Assembly: GCA_037576195.1 (NCBI GenBank)
Contig: CM075104.1
Span: forward strand, 14,710,211-14,774,210
Length of the DNA stretch: 64,000 nucleotides
Source of the DNA: Phytoseiulus persimilis
Taxonomy: Eukaryota > Arthropoda > Arachnida > Mesostigmata > Phytoseiidae
Reading direction: 5' to 3'
Shown: one piece after another, positions 49,950 through 61,778 of the stretch
Numbering within the stretch: position 1 is the first letter of the stretch
How the letters are laid out: each line of letters opens with the position of its first letter
Position numbers and translations under genes: made by a program
Notes under the pieces: generated by a model
What the model was told of the DNA's origin: nothing
The model's input: the letters and a program-made list of their open reading frames with translations, nothing else
The model's database searches: none

Positions 49950-51572
49950 ATGAGTATCATGTTGTTGAAGAAGAAGAAGTACCGTTTCCAGGTGGATTGC
50001 ACAGTCGAGGAGCTGACGGCTGTGCCGTACGTCAATGCCATCCTATTCGCTAAACTACGGCTCCTCGAAGGCGGGACCTTCTCGGAAGAAAGTCCTCGAA
50101 TAGACGTGCGGGATCACTCAGTGAGGTGAGTCAGCAATAGCTCGCTGTTCCTCCTGGAGTTTTCTGCGTCGTTATGTCGTGAAGCCGACTCCGGAGACTG
50201 CCGCGGTCGACAGATCGGAGTGACACTGATTCAAATCTTGCAGATGGCATAAGACGTTTTCATTTCAATGCCGGATGACGGCGAACGCTTCGACGACGGT
50301 GTTGGACGCCTGTCATTGTCGAATCTCCATCCGGAAAGAAGCCCAAGGAGGCAGGAGTTGTGAGAAGCTGGGCTTCGTGGACCTCAACCTGGCGAGCTTT
50401 GCAGGCCAAGGCGCAACCAGCCAGAGATTCCTGCTCGAAGGCTATCGGCAAAACCACCGACTGGACAACTCGATTCTCCGCGTGACGGTTAACATGACAC
50501 TGCTGGTTGGTGATCCGTGTTTCAAAACGTCGAGCAAGAGTGTTGTCACCGAAGGGGACGGCTTGAGCGCCGTCGAGTCCACTCCTCCGCAGGACGGAGG
50601 AAGTCCTTCCCCGGACTCTTCTCCCATGCAACCTTGCAGAGTCATGGTGCCCACCGACGCTGATTACGGGAGCTTACCCCGACGGCAGCCTCACCCAGGT
50701 GCGCGATCTCGGATTGTTTTTATCGTCGGGACACTGCGCTGGGGATGCCTCGAAACTCACAGTAGAGTCCCGACGTTTCAGAAGTTCGCCTGTGAAGAAT
50801 TAGAGTTATTGTTTGATGACCCCTCTGTCCGGAGGAATGAGATCGGGTCCATCGATAGTTTCGAAATTGTTTACTGGTGTCCGTTTGCAGATGGTGGCAG
50901 CAGCGGTGGAAGCAGCGCAGAAACACCCCCACCTTTGAACCAGAATCCACTACTTGATAGAGCTGACAGCTGTTCTCTGGCTGCCACTGATTCGGGAGCC
51001 GGTCTTCCCGGAGACTGTGGTACGTGTGGGAGCAGCGGATGCCTTGCTGGACAAGGCGTTCACCAAAGACACGGAGGCGAAGGCGCCCACCTGAGAACTC
51101 ATTATGACAGTGGATCGTTGAAAGACCGCAGTAAACGCAGCAGCCACAAGAATGCTCTAAACGTAAGCGCTTCGCGAACTTTCCGTTCAATCTGAGAAAA
51201 ACAGCTCCTGTCCCGAGCAGGAATCGGCTTGCTGGAATGTCCCCTTGATAATGTCCTATTCGGAACATCCAGGAAGATGCTGTGACTCAATGAAGAACAC
51301 AACTCCTTTTACAGATGGTTGAAGAGGGCAACTCCAAGATGGACTCGACTCGGGAAGATCCAAACTATCTGATCAATCAACTACTGCTTTCAACCAAGCT
51401 GTCACCTTCGCTGGGAGGAGGAGACCTCTTATGCCCGTCCCCTATCGGGGCATTGAGCAGTGGACCTGATTCTGGAGTCGGAATTGATAACGACACCGAG
51501 GCTGAGAGCGGACTCCGACAATTCATCGGACGAGACGTTGTGGCAGCACTGACCTCCAAAGATTATCATTAG
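49950..51572 (+). CDS. EEIG1: EEIG1/EHBP1 N-terminal C2 domain protein (FAM102 family)
   Basis: Four exons join in phase: 49950-50125, 50244-50698, 50891-51162 and 51315-51572, 386 residues, close to the vertebrate length. A 5' UTR portion of exon 1 starts at the acceptor ending 49818. The N-terminal C2 (NT-C2) domain covers roughly residues 5-170. Signatures are KKKKYRFQV, EELTAVPYVNAILFAKLRLL, WHKTFSFQCRMTAN, LGFVDLNLASFAGQG, LLEGY, DNSILRVTV and GDPCFKT, which match FAM102A/B almost block by block. The middle is low-complexity and Ser/Gly-rich. The last exon keeps the C-terminal family block: YLINQLLLSTKLSPS, then ESGLRQFIGRDVVAAL. NT-C2 domains are thought to tether proteins to membranes; vertebrate EEIG1 is an estrogen-induced adaptor in osteoclast (RANK) signalling, and the arthropod role is unclear. 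The exon 2 donor (gtgcgc) is weak. Its intron is 192 nt and stop-free, so retention would also stay in frame. Confidence 0.92.
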
Positions 51573-53453
51573 AAAATTTTCCACTTGGCGAGGAAAGCAA
51601 TGTATTGAAGTATTGGATAGGGCAGAGGAATTACTCGGGGGAACCCGATGTGTGAAAAACAAATTTTTTGATTGGAGTATCGTCGCTCCGATGAAACTGT
51701 AAACATGTTAACCATCGAGCAAATATTCAAGCGTGACAATGTGCGAGGAATGTGGGTTGCTGAATCTAGAGTGAATCGTTTCGGCATCTAGCGGGCAGAT
51801 TCCCAGAGGCTTGAGCGTTAATGTTTCGCAGAACAGTCGTCTCCACCGTCTTCGGCGAGGTGATGAATTTCTGTTGAGAATATGGTCACTGCGAGAGAGC
51901 TGAAGTTTTCGAGCGAACTTATATGTCAAGTTGTGTTTTGAGCCAGGTCGAATGTACACAGTACGGTCATTCGAGCGGCAGAGCAGTATTCGATGTTGAA
52001 CGTGATCATTCAGTGGGATCGGATCCCTCCATCTATTTCGCAATGCCCGATCGGCAGTTCCTGCTTGGAGCTACTTTGGACAACACTTTCGGGTGAAGTT
52101 CCGAGCGTATGTTGAGAGCGACTGCGTTATTCGACTCATCTCTCGACTGTCAGTTCGATTGTGTGATCGAGGTGTGTTTGAAGCTTTGGATGAGCGCACG
52201 GGGTCTGGCGGATTGTCGACGATGGTAACCAGGGCGGGAATGAGGAGTGACGACACTGAACAAGGCAGTACAAGAATCGAAGTTGATGAGCTGCTTCGAA
52301 TCGATCGCATACTCTGTGTGAGCGTACGGTAGAAAAAGTGACACGCTTCGAGGGAAGTCAGCTCGTTCCGTCGTCGTGCCCGTGGTTTTGCAAGTACTGT
52401 TAACATCCGGGGGAAGGGGGGGGTGATTCCGAATCCGAGATGAGCAATGGAGACGATTCCTCCGCGCCGGGCCACGGTCTGGATAGATTTCTTTTGAGCT
52501 GCAAGAAGATCGATGTAACACTTGTCGGATGTCAGTCATAGCTCATCTTGCACCCTCCTGAACATCTTCCGACTGCGCGCCACTCTTCATTAAAGTGACT
52601 AAAGTTAAACTCTCTTTTGGCAGAATCGCCGCTCGTCTGCGATACATAGATGCAATCGCTTCCAATAATATTCCGAACGTTCAATAAAACAATGATTTCG
52701 AAGGCGTCAAATCGAATCACGGAGTTCTTTTTTCTGACGGGGATTCGTTCTTTGTTCGAGTTCCCCTCATGGCAGTCCTCGACAGAATTTCTGCTCTCGA
52801 CAACCATAGCTTCCTATAGAGTCTTTTGGGTTCCAGTTCCACCCTTCTCGATTGTGTGTTCCACTGCTGGGACAAGAGAGTCCAGACTCGGCATCGGGTG
52901 TTGGGATTTCCGACGCGAAAAATATATTGCGAGGATGAGAGATGAGCTCTACATCAGGATCCTGGAGCTCTCCTTCCGAGAGTGATCTGTCGCGCTCGAC
53001 TTCGCTCCGACGCGAAATTATTTCGGTACCATATTGAGGCTCTCCGCCAGAAGCTGTTCCAGCTCGCAGCGCAAGAGATTTGGCACAGAGAGCGGGGGAA
53101 ACACGCGAACCGTCCTCGAAGTGAGAGCGCTTATGGAAGCAACTTCAAGACACAGCAAATCTGCACGACTGATCAGGCAGACGAGTCCAATGCTGCAAAC
53201 GGCGTCACATTCCCGACGGCGAGTTTATTCACGCTTAGTCCAGTCAATCACAGTGTATCTTTGCTCCCAGCTGATGACTGGCTGTGAAAACATGCACGCG
53301 ACTGGTTTGCGACAGGCGGATGTGGCTGCTGCACATCACCGAAGCATGCGCACATCGCCTCGTCTGTCTGTCTGTTCGGGTGAGTTCAACGGTGCCAATC
53401 CTACGCGGGATTTCCGTGGATCTGCCTTGTCACTCAACGCTTTTTTAAATTGT
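51573..53453. other. EEIG1 3' flank; no other gene recognised
   Basis: Probably begins with the EEIG1 3' UTR. The first AATAAA on the plus strand that I noticed is at 52683-52688, more than 1 kb after the stop. Minus-strand frames at 51708-52043, 52071-52475 and 52532-52807 follow each other and could be a decayed coding element, but no motif is readable. Confidence 0.4.
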
Positions 53454-54190
53454 CCGGTGTCGATCTGTGGACGCTTTTCGGAGTTTGAGGAGAGGATTCC
53501 GGGGTCGATCTGAGCACTCTTCTCGGAGTCTTTTTTGTTTTTCGGCTGAACCTCTCAGCCAGCCCTCAGGAGTGCACCGGAATCACATAGAGTATTGCTT
53601 CAGCAACACTCCCTATCGCCTCGCAAATCCCATTGCGGGCGGTGGGCTTGGGTCTTGAGATGGTTCAGATTCAATTCTGATATAAATTAAATCCTCTTTT
53701 TACCACATAAGAAAGATTTCTGTCCCGCAATTGCTAGCTTAGCGTGGCACCCAGTGTTGGTTTATGCCACCCGGCCAGCGAGCGGGGACTTCTCGAAGTC
53801 TAGGGAGCTGATTCCGGCATCGATCTGATCAAACTTTTCTGAGCCCGGAGAGGATTCCGGGGTCGATCTGTCCACACTTTTCAGGGTATATAGAGGTGAT
53901 TCCGGCGTCGACGAAACGTTGCCACATCGTGCAAAATTATCAACTTTTTGGAGTCTATCGCGGTGAATATGAGGATCGATCTGACCTAATTTTTCTGTGT
54001 CTAAGGAGGTGATTTCGGGATCGATCGTACCTAACCTGCCTGGGTCGGAGAAGGTGATTCCGGCGTCGACCATCCTCCTTGGAGTCTAACGAGCTGATTT
54101 CAAGATCGATCTGACCATGCTCTTCGGAGTCTAGAGAAGCGATTCCAAGATCGATCTGACTGTACACTTCCGGGTCTGAGGAGGTGATTT
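53454..54190. repeat. 45-bp minisatellite; minus strand reads as a 15-residue repeat
   Basis: Degenerate units of the form GTGATTCCGG-GTCGATCTGA followed by CTTTTC-GAGTCTGAGGA. The GATTCC-type core starts at 53810, 53853, 53898, 53965, 54011, 54056, 54096, 54141 and 54186, so spacing is mostly 43-46 bp with one unit of 40 and one of 67. Two outlying units lie at 53454 and 53495. On the minus strand the 45-bp period gives a 15-residue repeat (SLDSEE-GQIDLEI and SLDTEKLGQIDPHI). The 40-bp unit shifts the frame near 54060-54080. Confidence 0.8.
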
Positions 54191-54549
54191 GACGTATACA
54201 GGTGTTTACGAAACCGTCCTCAAGAATCCAAAAGACCGTCTTCGGGTGTCTACAAGCGCATAGAGGACCGTCTACTAGACACGAAGCAGTTCAGATTCAG
54301 ATTCGAGGAGCTGATACGCAATCCACGAGGAGGGCTTCAGAAGCATCCGAAGGCGAAATACCACGTGGATTTCGTGGAGCTGAAGTGAAAACGGACATGT
54401 AGTAGAACCAACGAGGGACCCTCCAGACAACCGACGACATTCTACAATATGCGACGATATTGCTTGATCTCAGTCAAAATGTTTGATCAGTATAGCGCAA
54501 ACTGCTTCACGGAAAATTGACAACATGCACCAATAAGCCGATAATACCT
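54191..54549. other. degenerate spacer after the minisatellite
   Basis: Contains three related phrases (accgtcctcaagaatcc, gaccgtcttcgggtgtct, gaccgtctactagac) near 54211-54280, which may be a second short degenerate repeat. No gene is recognised. Confidence 0.4.
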
Positions 54550-54662
54550 TCAGAAATGATGCTGACCAAATGAAGAGGGGAAGGGTGCCCCTTTGACAGG
54601 AACCGCAGTCCACTGGAAAAAAATTCAGCCCCTCCCCAGAGAGAATCCTGGCTACGCCACTG
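54550..54662 (-). mobile_element. one-ended DNA transposon remnant (CAGTGGCGTAGCC terminus)
   Basis: On the minus strand the sequence starting at 54662 reads CAGTGGCGTAGCCAGGATTC followed by GGGGAGGGGCTGAA. This terminus, with a G-rich stretch just inside, is characteristic of a widespread class of invertebrate DNA transposons, probably hAT-like. I find no matching second terminus in the window, so this is a truncated copy; the left boundary is a guess. Confidence 0.45.
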
Positions 54663-57600
54663 GCGTCTTGGAAGGACTTTGCTCATCGTCCCATCTGGAG
54701 GCTCGTATTCGATAATCTCCACGACCGCAAGGCGAATTATGTCCTGCGATCTTACGGAGTATAGCTTCCCCTGCCTCGAGCTTCACAAATCAGGTAAGGG
54801 AGTTGGGCGACAACCGGTATGACCTCTCGGATAACGACATCACGCAAGCCATGAACCTCCTCGAGAATAAAGTCTGGCACCGCCTCGATGTCCTAGGTGC
54901 TCATTGTTACTCCGGCGAGGTCGATAACGTACTCCCTTCAGTGAGGGATCCGTCTCCATTAGCAGAACGCACTCTGAGTAATAACGCGTGATGCGGCAGT
55001 TTATTACGATGAGTTTCAACAGAAAGCAGTATGGGAAGGACGATAGTCTTGGAGGAGCTATCGCCGCCTGAGTCCTCTCCTGCCCTCGGTGCTCATTGTC
55101 TGGTCGGAAAGTCGCGACGGGCGGCTGTGTCTCTGTTCTCAAGTTCCAGTTCCTGTATCGCTACCGCGTGTGTGGAAGGAATATGCCAATGCATGACCGT
55201 TCGAAGCGCTTAATCGCGTTAGAGTCAGACTACAGGGTTTCCGCTGTGAGCTGGGCGATGATCATGGTCGCTCATCTTTGGGCCATAACTCGGCCGCTCG
55301 GGCATATTTTTCTGATTTGTTGCCTGGGTTCGACTGCTGTTAGCGAGACGCATCTGTCCCTTCTTCTTTCCGACTCCAACAGGCTTGTATATCAGCTGGG
55401 GAGCACCTTCTCCTGGAAGCCTTTCCTTCGGAGCAGATAAGAATCGGACGACTATGCAGAAGGATCCGTCGGCGTCTCGTCAGGTCTGTCTCTCGATCGA
55501 GTCTTCGAATGGAATACGTAAGGCCGTAAAATCCAGATGAGTTTCGAGTCAGCGGTTCGTCGCGGAATCATCCGCCAAATCGCTCTATCGAAGCCTCAAA
55601 GTGAATCGGGCTTCGTCAGATTGACGGTCGAGCGTTCGTCAGGCGCCCCTGTAACTCGAACGAGCTCTGATCGAAACTGAAGCCTGCCAAGGATTCTGAT
55701 GGCGTTGTATGAGCACCGTCGATTGTCACGAACATCATTCTCGATGGCGGCGGGTTTCTCGCAATATGTGAATTGCATTCACAGAATGCATGCGAAGGGA
55801 CGTAGGAAATGAAGACACGGAATGAATTTTTTTGGTAATATTTCCTGTAGATTTAAATTTATTGATTAACTTTCAAGTAAACCATGATAACTATCGATAA
55901 CATAGGGCTCACTAAAGACTTCAAGATTTTTCATAGTAAAGAGATACTAGTCGGAGTAGGTGTTCATTCCTTTTTTTTTTTTTTTTTGTTATGTTGACTT
56001 TCTCAATCCGTCCTTACTTAATCTGCATTGTTATCGTCGTCTTATACCGAATTAGCGTCATGTTGTTGCTGCTGATGCTGTGTTCGTTATTTTCCTGCTT
56101 TATGGTGAACGCCACCGTTTACGAACATTCGAGTAGTTTTCTCTTCCGGTTGTAAACAATCAGGTCAATGAGTAGAGAGTAATCGATGTCAATCATTTCA
56201 TTCTTAGCAGTGGACGTTCGGATCTCGCCGTCGAAATGGGATGTATGGAATCAACGAGAGAAATTCGATCTTGTTGGGGAACACGATTTCCAGTACAGGA
56301 ATCGCCAAGTGAAATCGGCTCCACTTGTTCAGCGGTTTGATGGTCGGACATGGATATTTCCTGATCGGGCACTTTGAGAATAAGTGAAGAATTGATGGGT
56401 ATCAAAAGCTACAGAACCCTCTCTGTAGAATTTTCGGGGTGTGATTTTGGGATGGAAGTTCTGACCTCGATGCTCCCCTCAGCTCTCAACTTGGCCATCG
56501 TTTGGAATTATCCAATGCATTGGGGCTGATTGATTCTCGAGACTTCACAGAAAAATGCCGAAGCAATATAGCAGAATCAAAACCGGGACAATTGGTTGTT
56601 CTTGAGGAATATTACTTTTGTGCATTCGCACAGCTCCCTACCTCTTTATTTATGGAAGCTTGGGAGGTTCGACAAAATCCCATCGAAATTCGTTGCCATC
56701 CGGCTACATGTTGACTCGCTTTCTGCGTTTGGGCGAATCAGTCAATCATCTGTTCCCGTCTTATGGAATCTCCGAGCCGTACGACAAATAACCGTTTTTC
56801 TCCCGGGCGGATATTGTTGCAGAGCTTGTTGTGAGCCAAGCTGTTGCTGCTGTTGTGGTTGTTAGTTGTACCAATCGTAATTAAAAAATGAATCCAGTTT
56901 AGGATCATCGAAACCATCATCATCCTCTCCTTCACCAGTCGTTCACACGACAGCATCCTGCTCGCATGGTTCTTCCAGACTCAACAGCATTTTCTCTCTT
57001 TCGCCGGCTGTTCCTTCCTCCTTAATAATCATTCTTGGTATATAATGGAGTAAACTATTCATAATACTCATAGTGACATCGTAAGAGCCCGTACCTATGC
57101 ATGTTTCTGCTATCTAACTTAGCGGGCCGACGTTCCGACTGCCTGCAAGACGCTGCTCCGCGACCTTTGAATGCTCTCGTCTTCATCTCGTCAAGAATGA
57201 TGTTGTCAGGTGCTCGCGTGGCTTGTCTCCGCAGCATAGTTTTAGTATAGTCCTTCATGCAAGATCCTCATTCCCCTTTGTAGTCGTTCTCACGATTTTC
57301 GTTCCAAAGGAGTGAAACGCATGTAATGTGAACGCTTCGCATTGCTTGATTGGTTGCTGTGGGAGTGGGAAGAGCGGTCGCGGAGTGCTCGCCGAGATGA
57401 CGTTAGTTAGAATTTGGCAGAACTGGCTATACACACATACTTCGCGCTCAAACATTCGAATTCATTCGCAATCGTGAACTAATCTCTCTCTCGAACCATA
57501 CTGGAGAGTTCCCAACTCTTTTTTCGAATCGTTCATCAATCACTGTGTGAATTGTACTACCGTACGATCGTCTGTGTGTTATCGGTGTTTTTCCCTTAAA

Positions 57601-60600
57601 CTCTTGTTTGTCTGTTTTTCTTCTGTTGTCTTTCCGATGTAGTTTCGATCTGACTTGTTGTTCATTTGTCTTTTTGTTGGTTGGTTGGTTGCTTCGCGTG
57701 TGCAGCTCGGTTCCAAACACTGCCAGAGCAGAGAGTTGAAGCACTGTCCATCCGAAGGTTGAGAGCTCCGTCCCCGAGGGACTTTCCGAAAGACACGAGT
57801 AGGACTCGAGCTCAGAGATTCCTCCTCCTCGCATCCACGTACCGGGTTTGGAAACTTGAGCGACGATGAATGTCGCGCCCACACCTTCTACACGAGATTG
57901 CAAGCATCTATGATTCGGATTCCCGGAAGGGTTGTGACTCAAACTCTCCAGACATGTAGTTTGCTCAGAGACTCCGTATGACCCCATACACTCCAAATCA
58001 GTAAAGCCGCCGAACTAAGAGAAAGACCGGGGGTCGAATTTTCACGAGTCTTGCGTCAGTCGCCATTCTATCAGAAATCACTCATATCGCGGAGGGCAGT
58101 TCCTCACGAGATGCAGATCGATTCTGTACTCCCACGAAACGCCTACAACGTGAGCAAAGCCCCGCGCAAAGCTAGCAGATCGTGTTTTTCCAGAAGTATC
58201 AGCGTCACCACGCAGACGACGAATCTCAAACCGTGAATCTTGATCGCGACTGCTCGAAATTACTCCAGGGACAGCTCGAAAACGGCTCAACAAAAGCCAT
58301 GGTGGAGAACGGTCATGTTGGGAGATTTGTTGACACTGAACAAAAATTGTGACGGAGCGATTCGAACCCCGCTATCGGAGCGGAGTCATTCGCCAGATCA
58401 TTGGACACTCGATTAGGAGCACTGCTGTATGTCGAAGACAGACACCTCGAAGAACTTAGTTCAGGCTGAAAGTGTGGTGAGCTGCCTGACTCAGTCGACT
58501 GGCTCTGTTTGGTTGTGGCACTGCTGCTCCTCGCTGTTGATGTTCTATCAGTGTGTCTGTTTGGAACGTTTCTTCCTTACTGAATTGTCTATTTCTCTCG
58601 CATAGCTTTTTGATGGACGGGGCAAACGAGTGCCAAGAGATCGCTCCAGGAACTGCGCCGGCCAGCCGCGGTTGGGCGCGGAGATATCACGTAATGCTTA
58701 TAATTGAAAATAGAGTTGTTTTCTATCTCGCCTTTGATTGCGCCGACACCGCGGAACGTTTGCTGTTGCTGGTGGTGTTTCCGCTTCTCGCGCATCTTTG
58801 AGCTTTTGCGCTCCTTCTACAGCCTCGCGCCATTCCTTGCGAGTTTGATTCATTCGCAGCGTGTGCTCAAGTCGAAACTCGAATCGCGTCCCCAAATTCA
58901 CCAACTAATCCGAAGCAATTCTTAATTCGCTCGTTTAGAACAGTTCAGGAGAATTTTGCCGCAATCGTCAACATTCCTGGCAGTGTTCAAGACAATGTGG
59001 ACCGATTCCTCAGTCTTCTATCCTTTTTGATGTTATTCGCGCCTAAAGTTCTGATTCTCATTCATCACTGGAAAACAACAAACAGGAAGGAACAGAGAAC
59101 TCTCTCTCAACGAAAAACGGCAGCTGGTCTTTCTTTCGATTCGCCTGTCATTTGTGTTTCTTGTTTCTTTGTACCCAAAAGACTCAGATTTTGCCTCGGA
59201 TCGTTCGATACGCTGTCGTCTACGCATCTCGTGTCGAAAATATTCAATCGGTACCTTCGAAGCACTCAGATACGCACAGCTGATAAGGAGGAGTGGACAT
59301 CGAACATCAAAGATTGGTAATTGTTATTGATGTTCAGTATTTGTGTGCAACGTGGCGGCCACCACATGCGGGAGGTGAACAAGAGAAGGCACTCATTTGT
59401 CGAAAGGGTACAAAGACATTCCGCGGTTCAGCACATTTTCATCTATGATAGACAGACTCAGCGACATTCTGAGAAAGTAGCAATGAAATTACTAAGGCTC
59501 CGAGTTTTATCTTATGTTGCATTTGTACTTTGGGTGATTCGGTGGCATGGGTCTCTGTCCGGGCGCGTTCATCGCAAGGGCATGATTTCGTGCATGATTG
59601 GCGGAACTGAACGAGCGAGGACCAGAGGACCGTTTTTCGGCGCAGCCCATTCAGTCCTTCTTGACAACTTGAATTCCAGTGAGGCGAGGCAAGGAGATTA
59701 GACATCACGCGGGTGGACAGAGTGCGTGTGACTCCGCAGCCGTTAACGAGACGAGCTCATCAACATCGGCAAAGATGGAGAGCGTTTTGGAATGAACAGA
59801 TCACCGAAGTCACTCGTCCGATTCGTCGATGTATTTGTTGTCATCGTCGCTGCCGTCGTTGTCCACCTCATCATTATGCTGATGATCATCTTGTACAAGA
59901 AAGACGTCTCAATCGGCCCGTCATCGGATCGGCAACGCCGGGAGCGATATCATCTGTCTGTGAGTGTCTTATTGAATGCCTGTCTGTACGTGTGTGTCCG
60001 AAAGTGTGTCTTGCCCCGGGTTCCAGGGTTTTTAAGTGTTCTTCGTCGATGATCTTGTGGTTTTCGGTTTCAGCGTTCGTCGTGAGAATTCCTCTAATTC
60101 GCGGGGTATCGGTTGACTGTGGTAGCTTTTGAATGTCTCGGCCTTCATCTTTTTCATCATTATGGTGGCGAATAACAAGAGGCTTTTCGTGTCTGTTTTG
60201 CAGTTCGGCGTCTGGCTCGCATGTGATTCAAATGTGATCCTCGTTTGAGCAGTGGGAGCTACCTTGATGAGCGCACACTGTGGAGATGAAATGTTCGGTA
60301 CCCGTAGTAGTATTCAATTTCAATTCTGACTTTCCTTGGAAGTGAGATTAGCGGCATCGAACTAACAATCGACAATCATCGAACGGACAATCTTTCAGAC
60401 CAACGGAGCAGATGGAAACCGAAATCATGAGCGTTCATACTCTCAACAAGTCCATCCATCAGTCAATAAATAGTAGTAAATTTGCCAGTCATGTAGTTCA
60501 CGGTCGATCACCGAGAAAACGGCCGCTTCCCCGAACACTCGACAGTGCACAACGTTGGAGTTCCATCAACGAAGAACTATCAATCTGTAAGCGTTTGTCG

Positions 60601-61067
60601 CCGTCTTCGTCGTGTTGCAACGTTCCCCTGCCCACACCCCAACGTTTGACCACCGACTCAGTAGCGGTACTTCGCTAGTCAGTAGAGTGCGGGCTGTGGG
60701 CAGGGTCACAGAGTGGTAGTTTTCGGGTTTCCTGTTTGTTTGTTAGTCTGTTCACTGTCATTCAGGCGGAACGAATTCCAGTACCGCATCAATATTTCGG
60801 ATGGAGAGAGGACTTCGTCAGCAAATCGAATCCACCACGGTTTTTGGTAAGGGAAATTTTTTCTCTCATTTATAATTGTTATTTCTTCTATCAAAATTTG
60901 TGGCTTTGTGTTGTCAATACAGTTCCTGTTATTGTGGTTGTTGTTGTCGTCGTCGTCGATAGCAGAGTCCTTGGAATATTTTCGTCGATTCAATCTAAAA
61001 GCCTTCGAGAGCTAGCGAACCGATGGGTTGCTTTCAAGACTTCGGCAATCGCTGTGGTTAGAGATTC
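54663..61067. other. AT-richer 6.4 kb without a recognised gene
   Basis: Includes T17 at 55971-55987, (TTG)n/(GTT)n-like runs near 56815-56870 and 60925-60960, and (TTGG)n near 57675-57695. Such composition fits long UTR or intronic sequence. The phrase ggtgctcattgt occurs twice, near 54896 and 55090. Frames such as minus 57448-57996 and plus 59321-59701 show no domain. The segment just below 61068 should be the Ly6 3' UTR, though I see no AATAAA close to its stop. Confidence 0.4.
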
Positions 61068-61778
61068 TTACGCAGACCTGCATAGCGCTATTCCGACTAA
61101 CGCTGACAAAGCGACAAGCATGATGGTTGGTACAGATGCTGTCGCGGGATTGCATGCGTCCTTCTCGCATTGGCAGGTCGTCGACTTGATCTGGAAGGTG
61201 GCCGTGTTGAGGCAATCCTTGTGTTGCTTCACGGCACCACAGCGGCGGTCGACTGTGGGCTCTTCCGTTCCCACTGCGGAAGAGTAACGAAAATTACAGG
61301 AATGCTGATCGTTGGCAGGAATTCGAGGGGATTTCGGTGATTTCCGAGATGTGAGAGGTAATCTGAAGGTACTTCAGCGTTTGAGCTGGACTGAGTCTTA
61401 TTATCTCGCATTATTTGGCTCACTTGTGATGAACATGGTCCTGCAGAGGGTAGCAGCTTGCCCGTTGATTGTGGGGCACTCTTTAATATGATCCTTATGA
61501 GGTGGTGACAAACAAGTCGTGCCATTGTATTTGCTGTTGCAAATGTAGCACCGCAATGCGTCAGCTAGAAAAAAAGATGACACGGATTGAGCACGGCGTT
61601 TGTCCGCCACGGGTATGGAGGAAGGAATCATCTGTTCCGACATCAGCGACGCATGTCGATCCGCACAGGGAATGCCTCATGTATTCAGATGACGAGGACA
61701 CTCACCTTCTGGGACGACAATAACGGCAAGGAAAACCAGGGAGATCGCGACAGCGATCTGATTCGTCGTGCTGACCAT
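61068..61778 (-). CDS. Ly6/uPAR (three-finger) domain protein, probably GPI-anchored
   Basis: Three exons on the minus strand, all phase-matched: 61778-61706, 61564-61424 and 61273-61068, 139 residues. Exon 1 is a textbook signal peptide (MVSTTNQIAVAISLVFLAVI) ending at a gtgagt donor. The mature part begins ALRCYICNSKYNGTTC and has ten cysteines, ending CQCEKDACN, the CN terminus of Ly6 domains. After it comes a hydrophobic tail (PTIMLVALSALVGIALC) suited to GPI attachment. In arthropods such proteins (quiver/sleepless, boudin, crooked and relatives) act at the cell surface in septate junctions, channel regulation or signalling; I cannot say which group this is. Intron positions, after the signal peptide and in the middle of the finger, are typical of the family. 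Confidence 0.9.

Noticed and set aside
51015-51093. Alternative frame in EEIG1 exon 3 reading VRVGAADALLDKAFTKD, similar to the family C-terminal block
   Set aside because: It ends at TGA with no usable donor. The real equivalent (YLINQLLLSTKLSPS...LRQFIGRD) is in the next exon in the phase set by the other frame.
58340-58420. tRNA-like GGTTCGAATC sequence on the minus strand
   Set aside because: The T-arm stem does not pair and no acceptor stem or D-arm can be drawn.
60736-61287. 183-codon plus-strand open frame
   Set aside because: Antisense to the third exon of the Ly6 gene; a shadow frame.
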